Virus record (IMG/VR): IMGVR_UViG_3300027580_000014
Location: 1-28,832 of that record
Direction: 5' to 3' (one strand)
Source of the DNA: a virus
DNA: 28,832 nucleotides
This document shows, in pieces, positions 13,638 through 21,770 of this stretch; within the stretch, counting starts at the first letter, position 1, and each line of letters begins with the position of its first letter. The notes under the pieces were generated by a model. It was not told the DNA's origin. It saw nothing but the letters and a program-made list of their open reading frames with translations, and ran no database searches. Position numbers and translations under genes: made by a program.

Positions 13638-13973
13638 ATGGCACTCAATTACGTGCAGCCCGGCAAGACGGGCAAGCTGCCGGTCCCCGCGGACAGCCTC
13701 TCCGGCGATCCGCAGCTTGTGGGCGACCTGGCCGTGGTCCAGCTGGAGGACGAGAAAGACGGCGAGGCCATGTGTGGCCTGGAGGACGTGTACAGCCTGG
13801 ACGTCACCGGCGAGGACGACGCCGGCAACGTGGCCATGAGCGCCGGGGAGAAGGTTTACTGGGATGGCGGCACGCTCAACGCGGACGCCACCAACGGCAC
13901 CTTCTTCGGCCATCTCCTGGATCCGGTCGGGTCCGGAGCCACGGAGAACGTCCGGGTCCGTCTCAAGCAGTAA
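13638..13973 (+). CDS. DUF2190-like capsid cement/decoration protein, 111 aa
   Basis: The sequence MALNYVQPGKTGKLPVPADSLSGD is the standard opening of DUF2190 proteins, which lie beside the capsid gene and coat the head. Strand-rich segments and a final LDPVGSGATENVRVRLK match the family's end. The ATG at 13638 has GGAGG 7 bases upstream; the in-frame ATG at 13623 lies before that site and is rejected. Position after the capsid gene supports a head accessory role. Confidence 0.82.
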   Translation: MALNYVQPGKTGKLPVPADSLSGDPQLVGDLAVVQLEDEKDGEAMCGLEDVYSLDVTGEDDAGNVAMSAGEKVYWDGGTLNADATNGTFFGHLLDPVGSGATENVRVRLKQ

Positions 13974-13995
13974 CCCTGCCGGCCCTCTCTCTAAG

Positions 13996-14029
13996 CCGGG
14001 CGGTGTTACCTCTCCCGCCGCCCGGTTTT
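13996..14029 (+). terminator. likely rho-independent terminator after head genes
   Basis: CCGGGCGG (13996-14003) and CCGCCCGG (14018-14025) form a perfect 8-bp stem with a 14-base loop, followed by TTTT at 14026-14029. The short T run suggests partial termination, which would lower expression of the lysis genes relative to the head genes. Confidence 0.6.
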
Positions 14030-14063
14030 CGGAGGAGGCAACGGCAAAGCAAGCGAGTGAGGC

Positions 14064-14336
14064 ATGTCATCTCTGGAAGTCGGATTGATAACGGTTTTGG
14101 CGGGTCTGGTTGTGGGCGTGGCCGTGCGGCTGCTCACCCAGAGCCGGTTCGTGAGTCGCGGGGAGTGTCAGCGGATGCATCAATACGATGACCAGTGGAA
14201 GCGCCAGGTAACCCAGCAGTTGACCGCCCAATCGCGGATGATTCGGGCCTTGGTCCTCAACTCCGGGATGAGTCCCCAGGATCAGCAGACCATCCTGGAG
14301 AACTGCGAAGTCCAAGTGGAGAGAAACGATGGCTGA
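14064..14336 (+). CDS. small membrane protein, 90 aa, lysis region
   Basis: One N-terminal membrane helix (about residues 5-24, VGLITVLAGLVVGVAVRLL) is followed by a soluble helical tail with many Gln. The topology would suit an inner-membrane spanin or a holin accessory, and its place ahead of the endolysin supports a lysis role. No lipobox or second membrane span is seen. The ATG at 14064 is preceded by GAGTGAGG. It overlaps the next gene by eight bases. Function is inferred from position only. Confidence 0.6.
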   Translation: MSSLEVGLITVLAGLVVGVAVRLLTQSRFVSRGECQRMHQYDDQWKRQVTQQLTAQSRMIRALVLNSGMSPQDQQTILENCEVQVERNDG

Positions 14337-14532
14337 CCAAATCGACCAGGCCCAGGAACGGCAGGCCGAACACACCCGGGCCGCCCTGGAGCGGGCCGCG
14401 GCAAACCGGCCCGCCGGGCCCTCGCTGGAGCACTGCGAGGACTGCGGGGAAAAAATCCCGGCAAAGCGGCGCCGGGCGGTCCAGGGATGTACTCGCTGCC
14501 TTGGGTGTCAGGAGGCTTTTGAAAATGAATAA
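14329..14532 (+). CDS. DksA/TraR-type C4 zinc-finger protein, 67 aa
   Basis: The motif CEDCGEKIPAKRRRAV followed by CTRCLGCQE is the C4 zinc finger of the DksA/TraR family: CxxC, an Ile-Pro-x-x-Arg-Arg stretch, then CxxC. The short N-terminal helix (residues 1-28) matches the small phage versions such as TraR. Known relatives bind the RNA polymerase secondary channel and alter promoter choice without ppGpp. It overlaps genes on both sides and lies within the lysis block. Confidence 0.85.
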   Translation: MADQIDQAQERQAEHTRAALERAAANRPAGPSLEHCEDCGEKIPAKRRRAVQGCTRCLGCQEAFENE

Positions 14533-15022
14533 CAGCTTTGAGCCCGCGATGGGGGCAGTCCTGGAGTGGGAAGGCGGACACGTCGACAATCCGGATGATC
14601 CCGGAGGCAAGACCAAGTTCGGGATCTCCAAAAAATCCCATCCCAAGGTCAATATCGACAAGCTGACCAAGGACAAGGCGAGAAAGATTTACCGCCGCGA
14701 CTACTGGACGCCGGCTGGATGCGACGAGTTGCCCGCGGGACTGGACCTGATTGTATTCGATAGCGCGGTCAACTGCGGCGTGGATCGGGCGATCCGGTTC
14801 CTGCAGCACGGGGTGGGCACCAAGGTGGACGGCATCTGGGGACCGAACACCCGAAACGCTGCCCAGGCCGCTGACCCCAGGCAGGCCCTGCTAGAGATCG
14901 TGGCCCGGCGCGGGGAGTATTATGGTTCCCTGGCCGAACTATTCGAGGATTTCGGGCTGGGCTGGATGCGTAGGCTGAGCGATATGCATCAGCGCGCCCT
15001 GGAGCTCATCAAAACAGCATAG
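14525..15022 (+). CDS. endolysin, glycoside hydrolase family 108-like muramidase
   Basis: A 165-residue protein, the usual size. The N-terminal EGGHVDNPDDPGGKTKFGIS (residues 16-35) is the GH108 signature, in which the Glu of EGG (E16) is the expected catalytic acid. The next part, KARKIYRRDYW followed by LIVFDSAVNCG and VDGIWGPNT, fits the family's second half with its peptidoglycan-contacting motif. It would cut the glycan chain of murein from inside. No signal peptide is seen, so it needs the holin encoded downstream. The ATG at 14525 overlaps the DksA-like stop by eight bases. Confidence 0.9.
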   Translation: MNNSFEPAMGAVLEWEGGHVDNPDDPGGKTKFGISKKSHPKVNIDKLTKDKARKIYRRDYWTPAGCDELPAGLDLIVFDSAVNCGVDRAIRFLQHGVGTKVDGIWGPNTRNAAQAADPRQALLEIVARRGEYYGSLAELFEDFGLGWMRRLSDMHQRALELIKTA

Positions 15023-15031
15023 GAGGACGCC

Positions 15032-15361
15032 ATGCTGGATATCATGCCTTTGTGGAGCTGGATCCTGGTCCTGATCATTGTTGCCTTTCTCGCCGGCGCC
15101 CTGCTGCTGCTCAACAACAAGATCAACAAGCAGGTGCGGCGACTCGGGATTCAGGCGATTCAGGAGCTGAACGACGTGCTGTCCCACTGGGCCAAGACGG
15201 ACAACCAGCTGCGGGAGCTGGCCACGGAGAGCCTGCAGGCGCTGCGGGCCGAGGCGCAGTCCCTGCTGGACAAGGCCGAGGAGCTCTACACCCTGAACAA
15301 GTACCGGGCCCTGGAGCTGCGGGAACGCCTGGACAAGATCCTCAAAGAGCGGGGGGTGTAG
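15032..15361 (+). CDS. membrane-anchored coiled-coil protein, 109 aa (possible inner-membrane spanin)
   Basis: One strongly hydrophobic helix (residues 7-28, LWSWILVLIIVAFLAGALLLL) is followed by about 75 residues of charged coiled coil. This is the shape of Rz-like i-spanins, which sit in the inner membrane with the coil in the periplasm. It lies right after the endolysin, with a strong ribosome site (AGGAGG). I see no Rz1-type lipoprotein embedded in another frame, so the spanin assignment is tentative. Confidence 0.55.
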   Translation: MLDIMPLWSWILVLIIVAFLAGALLLLNNKINKQVRRLGIQAIQELNDVLSHWAKTDNQLRELATESLQALRAEAQSLLDKAEELYTLNKYRALELRERLDKILKERGV

Positions 15362-15985
15362 ATGGGATGGAGCAATATTTTCTCCGGCGCCCTGTCCATG
15401 ATCCCCGGAGCCGGTCAGGTCAAGGGCGTTCTGGAAATGGCCAGCGGAGTGGCCGGAGCCATCGGTGGCGACACCGGCAAGAAGATCGAGAACGGGGCCC
15501 AGGAGCTGGCCGACGGCCTGCAGGAGGCGGACCAGCAGGAGCTCCCGCCGGAGCAGAGGACCGAGCTGGAGAAATTCGCCAAGAAGCACGAGCAGCGCAT
15601 GCGCGAGCTCGGCCTGCAGGACACCCAGGGCGCCCGCAGCTTTGCCGCCAAGGAGCTACAAAGCGACGACCAATACGTCCGCCGCACCCGCCCCAAGATG
15701 GTGCGCATGGTGGTCTGGCTGGCCATCCTGTTCGTGTTCGCGGTGATGGTTCTGGTGGGGATCGTGCTTGGCTTTTCGGATTCCCTGGATGAGTCCGAGG
15801 TGAGCCTGCTTATCGGCATGATGCAATACGTGGGCGGATTTGTCTTCGGCATGGTGGTGATCATGTTCCGCTCCTACACGACCAGGCGGAGCATGGACAA
15901 GGCCATGGAGATGACCGGGACCATGCCCAGCTCGCTCACGGATAAGATGATGCAGATGGTCGGCGGGAAAAAGGCCAAGGAATGA
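15362..15985 (+). CDS. holin-like membrane protein, 207 aa (3TM-holin type)
   Basis: Residues 1-40 are Gly/Ala-rich and weakly hydrophobic, and the middle (about 40-115) is charged and helical. DDQYVRRTRPKMVRMV (from residue about 101) leads into two clear membrane spans, VVWLAILFVFAVMVLVGIVLG and LIGMMQYVGGFVFGMVVIMF. The DxYVRRxRP lead-in to membrane spans is typical of the 3TM holin group known from gene transfer agents and prophages. It would form the inner-membrane holes that release the endolysin. It begins directly after the preceding stop (TAGATG). Confidence 0.7.
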   Translation: MGWSNIFSGALSMIPGAGQVKGVLEMASGVAGAIGGDTGKKIENGAQELADGLQEADQQELPPEQRTELEKFAKKHEQRMRELGLQDTQGARSFAAKELQSDDQYVRRTRPKMVRMVVWLAILFVFAVMVLVGIVLGFSDSLDESEVSLLIGMMQYVGGFVFGMVVIMFRSYTTRRSMDKAMEMTGTMPSSLTDKMMQMVGGKKAKE

Positions 15986-16263
15986 ACAATCGTCACCGCC
16001 CTTGCGTCTGGCCGGACTGCGGCCGTCTGCACAACCACGAGTCCGGGTTGTGCTCGGAGCATCGGCAGCCCGAATCCGCCCTCTGCCCCCAGGCCGAAGT
16101 GGAGCTGCAGCGGGTGGAGGCCATGGCCCGAACCCTGCGGGAAACGGGCAATCCGGAATACATCGGCCGCATGCACCACGGCCTGGCTCAGGTTCGGCAG
16201 GCCATGCCGGACAGCGGCGGCGAGCCCATAGACGACCCGGCGGGAGGCCTTGAGCATGGCTGA
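15982..16263 (+). CDS. small Cys/His-containing hypothetical protein, 93 aa
   Basis: The N-terminus has C8, C13, C24 and H27 (CVWPDC ... LCSEH), a likely zinc site of HNH or treble-clef appearance but without a nuclease motif. The rest is helical. The start overlaps the holin stop (ATGA), and the end overlaps the next gene. I recognise no family. It is one of at least seven small Cys-rich proteins in this phage. Confidence 0.6.
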   Translation: MNNRHRPCVWPDCGRLHNHESGLCSEHRQPESALCPQAEVELQRVEAMARTLRETGNPEYIGRMHHGLAQVRQAMPDSGGEPIDDPAGGLEHG

Positions 16264-16585
16264 ACCTTTCGCCCACGCCGCATCCAAGCTCTTTGACGTG
16301 TTCGTCGGTACAGAGCCCAACGCCACCTATCGCCCCGCGTCCGGCGATTCCGTGGACTGCCGGCTCTACGTGACCGGGTACAATCGCGCCTCGGTGCAGT
16401 ATCCGGAGGTTACCATGGCGTCGTTGACCGGCGAGGTCCTGGCCTCCGAGGTCGGCATGGACATCCAGGCCAACGAGAAGATCGACTTTGAGGGCAAGAC
16501 CTACGTCATCGCGGAGCCTCCTCGCGGCGACGGAGAGGTCTGGATTCTGGAGCTCAACCTGGACGCCGAGACGGTGAGCATCTGA
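16256..16585 (+). CDS. head-tail joining protein, gpFII-like, 109 aa
   Basis: The protein is strand-rich, with an N-terminal helix (FAHAASKLFDVFVG) and a C-terminal sandwich that ends in the strand pair YVIAEPPRGDGEVWILELNLD. This matches the lambda gpFII attachment-protein group in length and pattern. In lambda, FII binds the head end and accepts the tail. The gene order FII-Z-U-V found here is lambda's. ATG 16256 follows GGGAGG; the upstream TTG at 16250 is in frame but lies nearer the site. The stop overlaps the next ATG (TGATG). Confidence 0.75.
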   Translation: MAEPFAHAASKLFDVFVGTEPNATYRPASGDSVDCRLYVTGYNRASVQYPEVTMASLTGEVLASEVGMDIQANEKIDFEGKTYVIAEPPRGDGEVWILELNLDAETVSI

Positions 16586-17226
16586 TGCCACGCGGAACGA
16601 ACATATCCGTCACCCTGGACCGCTCCGACTGGCGCGAGCTGCAGCTTGCCCTTCGCAACGTGCGAAACGGAGCGCCCCGGGCCCTCAAGAGCGCGGTCAA
16701 CAGGACCCTAACCGGGGTCAAGACCGACATGGCCCGGGAGACGCAACAGCGGCTCGCGCTCAAGCAGAAGCGGATCAAGAAGGGTATCAAGATCGCCAAG
16801 AAGGCGACGACAAGTGATTTTTCCGGGCGCGTCTCTTCTTCCGGGCAGCCCGTGAGCCTCTACCGCTTTGGGGCCAAACAGCGCAAGAAGGGCGTCTCCG
16901 TCCGGGTGCTGAAAAGCGAGGGGCGCAAAACGATTCGGGGTGCATTCATCGCCCGGGGCAAGCACGGGAACACGATGGTCTTTTGGCGCAAAAAGTCCGG
17001 CGCAGGGGCGGACCAGATCGGCACGAAAAGGAAAAAGCCCTGGATGGTCTACGCCCAGCTCCCGGAAAGATACCGCTATCCCGTGGAGGCCCTGCACGGC
17101 CCCCGGATCCAGGATATCACCGCCCGCCCCGAGGTGATGCAGGCGGTGCAGGACAAGGCGACGGTTCGGCTCCGGAAGGAGCTCGCTTCGCAAACTGACC
17201 GCCTGCTGCAGCGGTCCAGGAGATAG
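16585..17226 (+). CDS. minor tail protein Z-like (tail completion), 213 aa
   Basis: The N-terminal region contains APRALKSAVNRTLTGVKT, and the strongly basic middle is followed by YPVEALHGPRIQDI, a signature of the gpZ family (lambda GpZ, a tail-completion protein). A Lys/Arg-rich stretch (residues about 50-75) is normal for the family. Position after the FII-like gene and before the tail terminator matches lambda. The start overlaps the preceding stop. Confidence 0.85.
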   Translation: MPRGTNISVTLDRSDWRELQLALRNVRNGAPRALKSAVNRTLTGVKTDMARETQQRLALKQKRIKKGIKIAKKATTSDFSGRVSSSGQPVSLYRFGAKQRKKGVSVRVLKSEGRKTIRGAFIARGKHGNTMVFWRKKSGAGADQIGTKRKKPWMVYAQLPERYRYPVEALHGPRIQDITARPEVMQAVQDKATVRLRKELASQTDRLLQRSRR

Positions 17227-17229
17227 ATC

Positions 17230-17685
17230 ATGGCAGACACGATCCGCGAGCTCATCATCCAGGACGTCGTAGCGCAGCTGGGCACGCTGACCACCGCGAA
17301 CGGGTACAACACGAGCTGTGGGCAGGATGTGCGGCGCGGGGAGACAGAAGTCCCGCTTGCGGACCTGCCCGCCTCGGTGGTGCTCCCGGGCGAGGACTCC
17401 GCGGAGCACGAGTTCGGGCAGCAGAATTGCACCATGCCGGTTGAGATCCACGCCCTGCACAAGCGCGGCGACCTCAACATCTCTGTCCTGGGCGAGCAAA
17501 TGCTCGGGGATCTGATCTCCTGTCTGGTGGGCGGGCGGGACAGCATCGGATACATCGATCGCCTGCACTACAGCGGCGGCGGAATCGAAGAGTATCCCGG
17601 GCCGGAGGATCAGGCCCTGTCGGTTCGGGCCAGCATCGAGGTTGAATACACCACGCTGATTGGTGATCCATACACGCAACCGTAA
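17230..17685 (+). CDS. tail terminator protein (gpU-like), 151 aa
   Basis: This is a mixed alpha/beta protein lying between the Z-like and tail-tube genes, as U does in lambda. It has an N-terminal helix (IRELIIQDVVAQLGTL), a strand-rich centre (CTMPVEIHAL), a second helix (LGEQMLGDLISCLVGG) and a closing strand (ASIEVEYTTLIGDPY). It would end tail-tube growth and bind the connector. The family is diverse and the call rests largely on synteny. Confidence 0.72.
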   Translation: MADTIRELIIQDVVAQLGTLTTANGYNTSCGQDVRRGETEVPLADLPASVVLPGEDSAEHEFGQQNCTMPVEIHALHKRGDLNISVLGEQMLGDLISCLVGGRDSIGYIDRLHYSGGGIEEYPGPEDQALSVRASIEVEYTTLIGDPYTQP

Positions 17686-17706
17686 ACCCCATGGAGGCAA
17701 TGCAAC

Positions 17707-18708
17707 ATGGCACGAACAAATACCGCTGAAAATGCAAAGCTCCTTTACGAGGCCGGCGAGGAGTACACGGATTTTTCCCAGCTTACTGATTCCGGGGATC
17801 AAACCGTCTTCACCTCCGGCGCGTCGATGTGGTCCGGTCGGTCTGGCTACGAGCCGGATGTCCGACCCAACGGACTGATCACCGGCGGGGAGGTAACACC
17901 CGCGGACTCCACTGACACCGTGGATGTGGCCGCTCTGACCTGCTATCTCAAGGGCGTCAACACGTCCGTCTCAAGCGGGACTGTGAGCGTCACCCGGCCG
18001 GGGACCGACGTGGCTAAAATCTCTTCGATCACCGTGGACAGCACGGGCTCTCTGGTCGAGGTCCAGGGGGCGGAGGCCAGCGACACCAACTTTTCGGATT
18101 CGCGTGGCGCGGAGGGCGGCCCGCCCTGGATCCCCACGGACAGCATCGAGATCGCCCAGGTCCGGATGACATCCTCCGCGTCCGCCACGCTGACCAAGGA
18201 CCAGATCAAGCAGGTGGTGGGCCAGCACCGGGAGCGCTGGGACAGTCCGGTCTGGGACGAGCACATGTTCGACGCCACGGTGGAGTTCATCAGTGCCCTG
18301 CCGAAGATCCACAGCGACGATAGCGGGAGCACCACCAAGGCCAAGGCGGTCTGGGCGGCCTACTACGAGCCGACCTTCACCGAGCAACCCTATTGCTCGA
18401 ACTTCCAGGCTCCGGAGCAGTCCCACAGCGTGAACTCCACACAGGTCTACGGGACTACGCTCGCGTCCCACAGCTCCAGCCTTAACCAGGGATCGTTCAC
18501 TACACGGCTCAAGGACGGGATCACGGATAACTTCATGGGCATGAAGGACGAAAACATCTGGATCAAGTTCTTCCCGGACCGCAACCGCACCCCGTATCTC
18601 GCCTGCCAGGGAAAGCTCGGCGTGACCAGGTCCTTCCCCGCGGGCGACCACATCCAGGCCGAATGCACCATTTCCGCAGTTGAGCCGGCAACAGGGGTGA
18701 GTAGCTGA
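17707..18708 (+). CDS. major tail tube protein, 333 aa
   Basis: A strand-rich Ser/Thr-rich protein, directly before the G/GT chaperone genes and a tape measure, which fixes its role as the tail tube. KGVNTSVSSGTVSVTRP suggests an Ig-like insert between residues about 60 and 135, rather as tail tubes often carry a protruding domain. The ATG at 17707 follows GGAGG by 9 bases. The stop overlaps the next start (TGATG). Confidence 0.78.
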   Translation: MARTNTAENAKLLYEAGEEYTDFSQLTDSGDQTVFTSGASMWSGRSGYEPDVRPNGLITGGEVTPADSTDTVDVAALTCYLKGVNTSVSSGTVSVTRPGTDVAKISSITVDSTGSLVEVQGAEASDTNFSDSRGAEGGPPWIPTDSIEIAQVRMTSSASATLTKDQIKQVVGQHRERWDSPVWDEHMFDATVEFISALPKIHSDDSGSTTKAKAVWAAYYEPTFTEQPYCSNFQAPEQSHSVNSTQVYGTTLASHSSSLNQGSFTTRLKDGITDNFMGMKDENIWIKFFPDRNRTPYLACQGKLGVTRSFPAGDHIQAECTISAVEPATGVSS

Positions 18709-19172
18709 TGGGATTCGACCTGAAAGGATTCCGTAACGCGCAATGCCAGGCCCGGACCGATCAGGTCCGGGTCGATGGCATGGCCGATTGGTTCGATGAA
18801 GGTGACGAGCCCGTCTTTCACGTGCGGGGGTTGTCCGGGGAAGAATTGGCCCGTGTGCGCGAGGCTGTGGACAAGAACAAAAACATCTCTGAGGTCCTGG
18901 AAGCTATTGCCACATCACAGACCAGCCAGGATCGCATTGACGAGATCCGGGAATATCTTGGCGTCTCCGATTCGGTTCCTAACGAGCTGGCCCGGCGCAT
19001 GGAGATGCTGGTCTACGGCTCAGTGGATCCGAACCTGGACCATGAGACAGTCAAGCTCGTCGCGGAGCGCCACCCCATTGAGCTCTACAACATTACGGAC
19101 AAAATTCTCACACTGACCGGCGAGGGGGCCCAGCCTCTGAAAAAAAAAGACTCCAGCAGGACCCAGGAGTGA
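18708..19172 (+). CDS. tail assembly chaperone (gpG-like), 154 aa
   Basis: This gene follows the tail tube and precedes the tape measure, with helical content and an A9 run near the end: the layout of lambda gene G. The zero-frame product ends KKKDSSRTQE at 19172. The chaperone would bind the tape measure and the tube subunits during tail assembly. The ATG overlaps the tail-tube stop. Confidence 0.85.
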   Translation: MGFDLKGFRNAQCQARTDQVRVDGMADWFDEGDEPVFHVRGLSGEELARVREAVDKNKNISEVLEAIATSQTSQDRIDEIREYLGVSDSVPNELARRMEMLVYGSVDPNLDHETVKLVAERHPIELYNITDKILTLTGEGAQPLKKKDSSRTQE

Positions 19173-19324
19173 AGGCGAGCATGGCCCTGGCTGAGCGAAA
19201 CGGACGCTTTCTCTTTGAGATACGACCCGACCTGTTTCCCGAGGGCCGGCTGACCGATCTGGAAATGGAGCTCTGGGGCGATTACCTCGAAGAGCAGCAG
19301 GAGCGAAGGAAGCATAATGGCTGA
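18708..19324 (+). CDS. tail assembly chaperone GT fusion made by -1 frameshift, about 205 aa
   Basis: A -1 shift at the A run leads from codon 147 into an open frame from 19148 to a stop at 19322-19324, adding 58 residues beginning RLQQDPGVK. That added part contains MALAERNGRFLFEIRPDLF and WGDYLEEQQERRK, typical of gpT-like domains. The T part is not preceded by a good ribosome site at its first ATG (19181), which favours frameshift expression. It overlaps the tape measure start at 19317. The split G/GT pair is widely conserved in long-tailed phages. Confidence 0.8.
19140..19148 (+). promoter_or_regulatory. A9 slippery site for -1 ribosomal frameshifting
   Basis: Nine A occupy three zero-frame AAA codons, which satisfies X XXY YYZ as A AAA AAA. 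Slipping back by one base places the ribosome in the gpT-like frame at 19148. I see no strong downstream pseudoknot by eye, although GC-rich sequence follows. Confidence 0.82.
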
Positions 19325-21770
19325 CCTGACCAAGACTGTCGATGTCGTTCTGAACGGCAAGGATCGACTAGGCCGAGCGTTCCAGACTGCGACCCGGGCC
19401 TCCCGCCGCTTGAGCGGGGCCCTTGGAGCCACAGGAGGGGTCGCCGCTACAGCGGGGGTTGCGGCGACAGCTTTGGCCGCCCTCGGGGGCGTGGCCGCCG
19501 GTAAGCTCGCCGAAGGTCTGGCGGCTGCCTACGGCGAGTTCGCCCAGTTCGAGACTTCCCTCAAGGATCTGGAAAAGGTTCTCGGCGAGCAACCCGAGCA
19601 GATGGAGAAGGCCAAGAACGCCGCCCAGGAGATGGCTACCGAATACGGCGTGGCCTCGGAGAAGATCATCGACAGCATGGCGAACTGGGTCCAGGCCGGA
19701 TACAACATCGACGAGGCCATGACCCTGGCCGAGGACACCATTGCCGCCACCTACGCGTCCGAGCTCAACATGCAGGACGCCACCAAGACGCTGACGCAGG
19801 TCCTCAAGGGGTTCAACGTCGAGGTGGACGATGCCCGGAGCAAGCTGGACGCGATCAATTCCATCTCCAACAATTATGCCGCCTCCGTCGGCCAACTCTC
19901 CGAGGCCCTGGGCCGAGCCGCTCCCGTAGCCGAGTCCGTCGGTCTCTCCATGGAGCAGCTTGCTTCCCTGATGACTCCCGCCATCGAGAAATTCCAGGAC
20001 GGGCGCCGCGTGGGCACCGCCTTCAAAACGATGCTCACTAAGCTGCAGGATGATTCCCAGCCGGTGCAGCAAGCCCTGGAGACCCTCGGAGTCAAGCAAC
20101 AGAAGGCGAATGGCGAATTTAGGTCCGGGGAAGCGATCCTCTACGATGTGGGCGAGGCTTTCCAGGGGATCAACAAAGAGCAGCAGGCTTTTATCGCTTC
20201 TCAGCTTGCCGGGCGAGAGCACGCAGCCAAATTCCTGGCAACGATGAACGAGTGGGACCAGGTAAGTAAGATTTACAATACCGCCATGAACTCCGTTGGC
20301 TCCATCACCGAGGAGGTCCAGAACCGGCTTGAGGCGGCCTCCACGCAGATGGACCGATTCCAGGCGACCAGTAAGGTGCTGGCTCAGACTATCGGCGGGC
20401 AGGTGGCGGAGTCGTTTACCGACGTTGTCCAGTCGTCCACGAACTTGGTGGGAGCTCTCCAAGAGGCCATCGAGTCCGGAGGGGCGTCCGAGTTCTTTGA
20501 AGATATCAACGAGATGGCGGATGAGTTGGCGGAATATCTCGACAAAATTGCGGAAGCCATGCCGGAGGCCTTCGAGGATGTCGATTGGGATAAGCTTTCG
20601 GGGGCCATTCAGGGCGTGGGCGAGGCATTCGGTGACTGGTTCGAGGACCTGGATCTCACTAAGCCAGAAGACCTTGCCACAGCTTTGCAGCGCCTTGTTG
20701 ATGGTGCCGCAAGGCTGATCAATACATTTTCGACGTTTGTTTCGTGGGGCGATGAAGTAATGGCCGTCCTGCTCAACATCGGCAAGGGAACGAGCCAGAT
20801 CAGCGACGTCCTCTCCAGCGTCAACTCGTTCTGGGATATTTTCATTGTAGCAGCGGGAACAGCCGTGGGGGCCTACGAGCGGTTCCTGAAAGCCCTGGAT
20901 TATGTCCCCGGCCTGGATCTGTCCGGGGCGATCAATTCGGTACACAAGTTCGGGACCCGTATCGCGAGCATGCAGCTTGAGCTGGAAAAGGCTAAGGAAA
21001 AGCAGAAAGAGCAGCAGGAGGCCATGCAGGAAACGGGAGATACAGCCCGAAAAGCCGGCTCGGACGTGGATGACATGGCCGATTCGCTCAACAAGACGAA
21101 GGATAAGGCGAAGGAAGGAGAGGACGCCGTCCGCGGCTTCGAGAATGTGATCCGCTCAGTGACCGAGGGGAAGCATCACGTCGATCTCAAAGCCAAGGCG
21201 GACGAACAGTCCGCCAAGGAAGCCGGCGAGGACATCAAGGATAATGTCCCCGCCAAGGAAGAGATGAAGATCGAGGCCGAGGTCCAGAAAAAACAGATCG
21301 AAAAAGAGATAGCCAAGATCGAGGCCCGGGCCGACAAGGCGGAGGCGGCATTCAAATACTCAGCCGAGGTCGATATAGCCCAGGCCGAGGCACAGATGGA
21401 GCGATATGTCTCGTCTGTCGAAGCGGTCACATCATCCCTAAATCAAAGCACTCAAGCTCTTGGGTCGCTATTTGGCGAATGGGAAGAAGGACAGAGCTTT
21501 CGCAAAAAGTGGGCGATCCAGGACGCCATCGAGCAGCAAATGGACATCCAGGAAAGCCAAGCCGAGCAGCAAAAGCGCCTCATTGAAAAGCAAATCCAGT
21601 TAATGAATCAGCGGCTCGAATCCATGAGAGACGGTGAGGGCCTGATCAAGATTGAGGGCGAAGGACTAGAGCCGGAACTGGAAGCCTTCATGTGGAAGAT
21701 CGTGGAGCGGGTGCAGCTCCGCGTCAATGAGCAGTCCGCCGAGTATCTACTCGGTATCGGGTCCGCGTGA
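19317..21770 (+). CDS. tail tape measure protein, TP901 type, 817 aa
   Basis: Residues about 60-270 carry the TP901 core: SLKDLEKVLGEQPEQ, MATEYGVASEKIIDSMANWVQAG, then the conserved SMEQLASLMTPAIEKF. The N-terminal part has a hydrophobic Gly/Ala stretch (about 33-65, GGVAATAGVAATALAALGGV) that may insert in the host membrane. The rest is mostly helical and coiled coil with Glu/Lys-rich segments near 545-610 and 640-720. At about 1.5 angstrom per residue, as known for tape measures, the tail would be near 120 nm. The gene overlaps the T frame upstream and the next gene by one base. Confidence 0.93.
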   Translation: MADLTKTVDVVLNGKDRLGRAFQTATRASRRLSGALGATGGVAATAGVAATALAALGGVAAGKLAEGLAAAYGEFAQFETSLKDLEKVLGEQPEQMEKAKNAAQEMATEYGVASEKIIDSMANWVQAGYNIDEAMTLAEDTIAATYASELNMQDATKTLTQVLKGFNVEVDDARSKLDAINSISNNYAASVGQLSEALGRAAPVAESVGLSMEQLASLMTPAIEKFQDGRRVGTAFKTMLTKLQDDSQPVQQALETLGVKQQKANGEFRSGEAILYDVGEAFQGINKEQQAFIASQLAGREHAAKFLATMNEWDQVSKIYNTAMNSVGSITEEVQNRLEAASTQMDRFQATSKVLAQTIGGQVAESFTDVVQSSTNLVGALQEAIESGGASEFFEDINEMADELAEYLDKIAEAMPEAFEDVDWDKLSGAIQGVGEAFGDWFEDLDLTKPEDLATALQRLVDGAARLINTFSTFVSWGDEVMAVLLNIGKGTSQISDVLSSVNSFWDIFIVAAGTAVGAYERFLKALDYVPGLDLSGAINSVHKFGTRIASMQLELEKAKEKQKEQQEAMQETGDTARKAGSDVDDMADSLNKTKDKAKEGEDAVRGFENVIRSVTEGKHHVDLKAKADEQSAKEAGEDIKDNVPAKEEMKIEAEVQKKQIEKEIAKIEARADKAEAAFKYSAEVDIAQAEAQMERYVSSVEAVTSSLNQSTQALGSLFGEWEEGQSFRKKWAIQDAIEQQMDIQESQAEQQKRLIEKQIQLMNQRLESMRDGEGLIKIEGEGLEPELEAFMWKIVERVQLRVNEQSAEYLLGIGSA

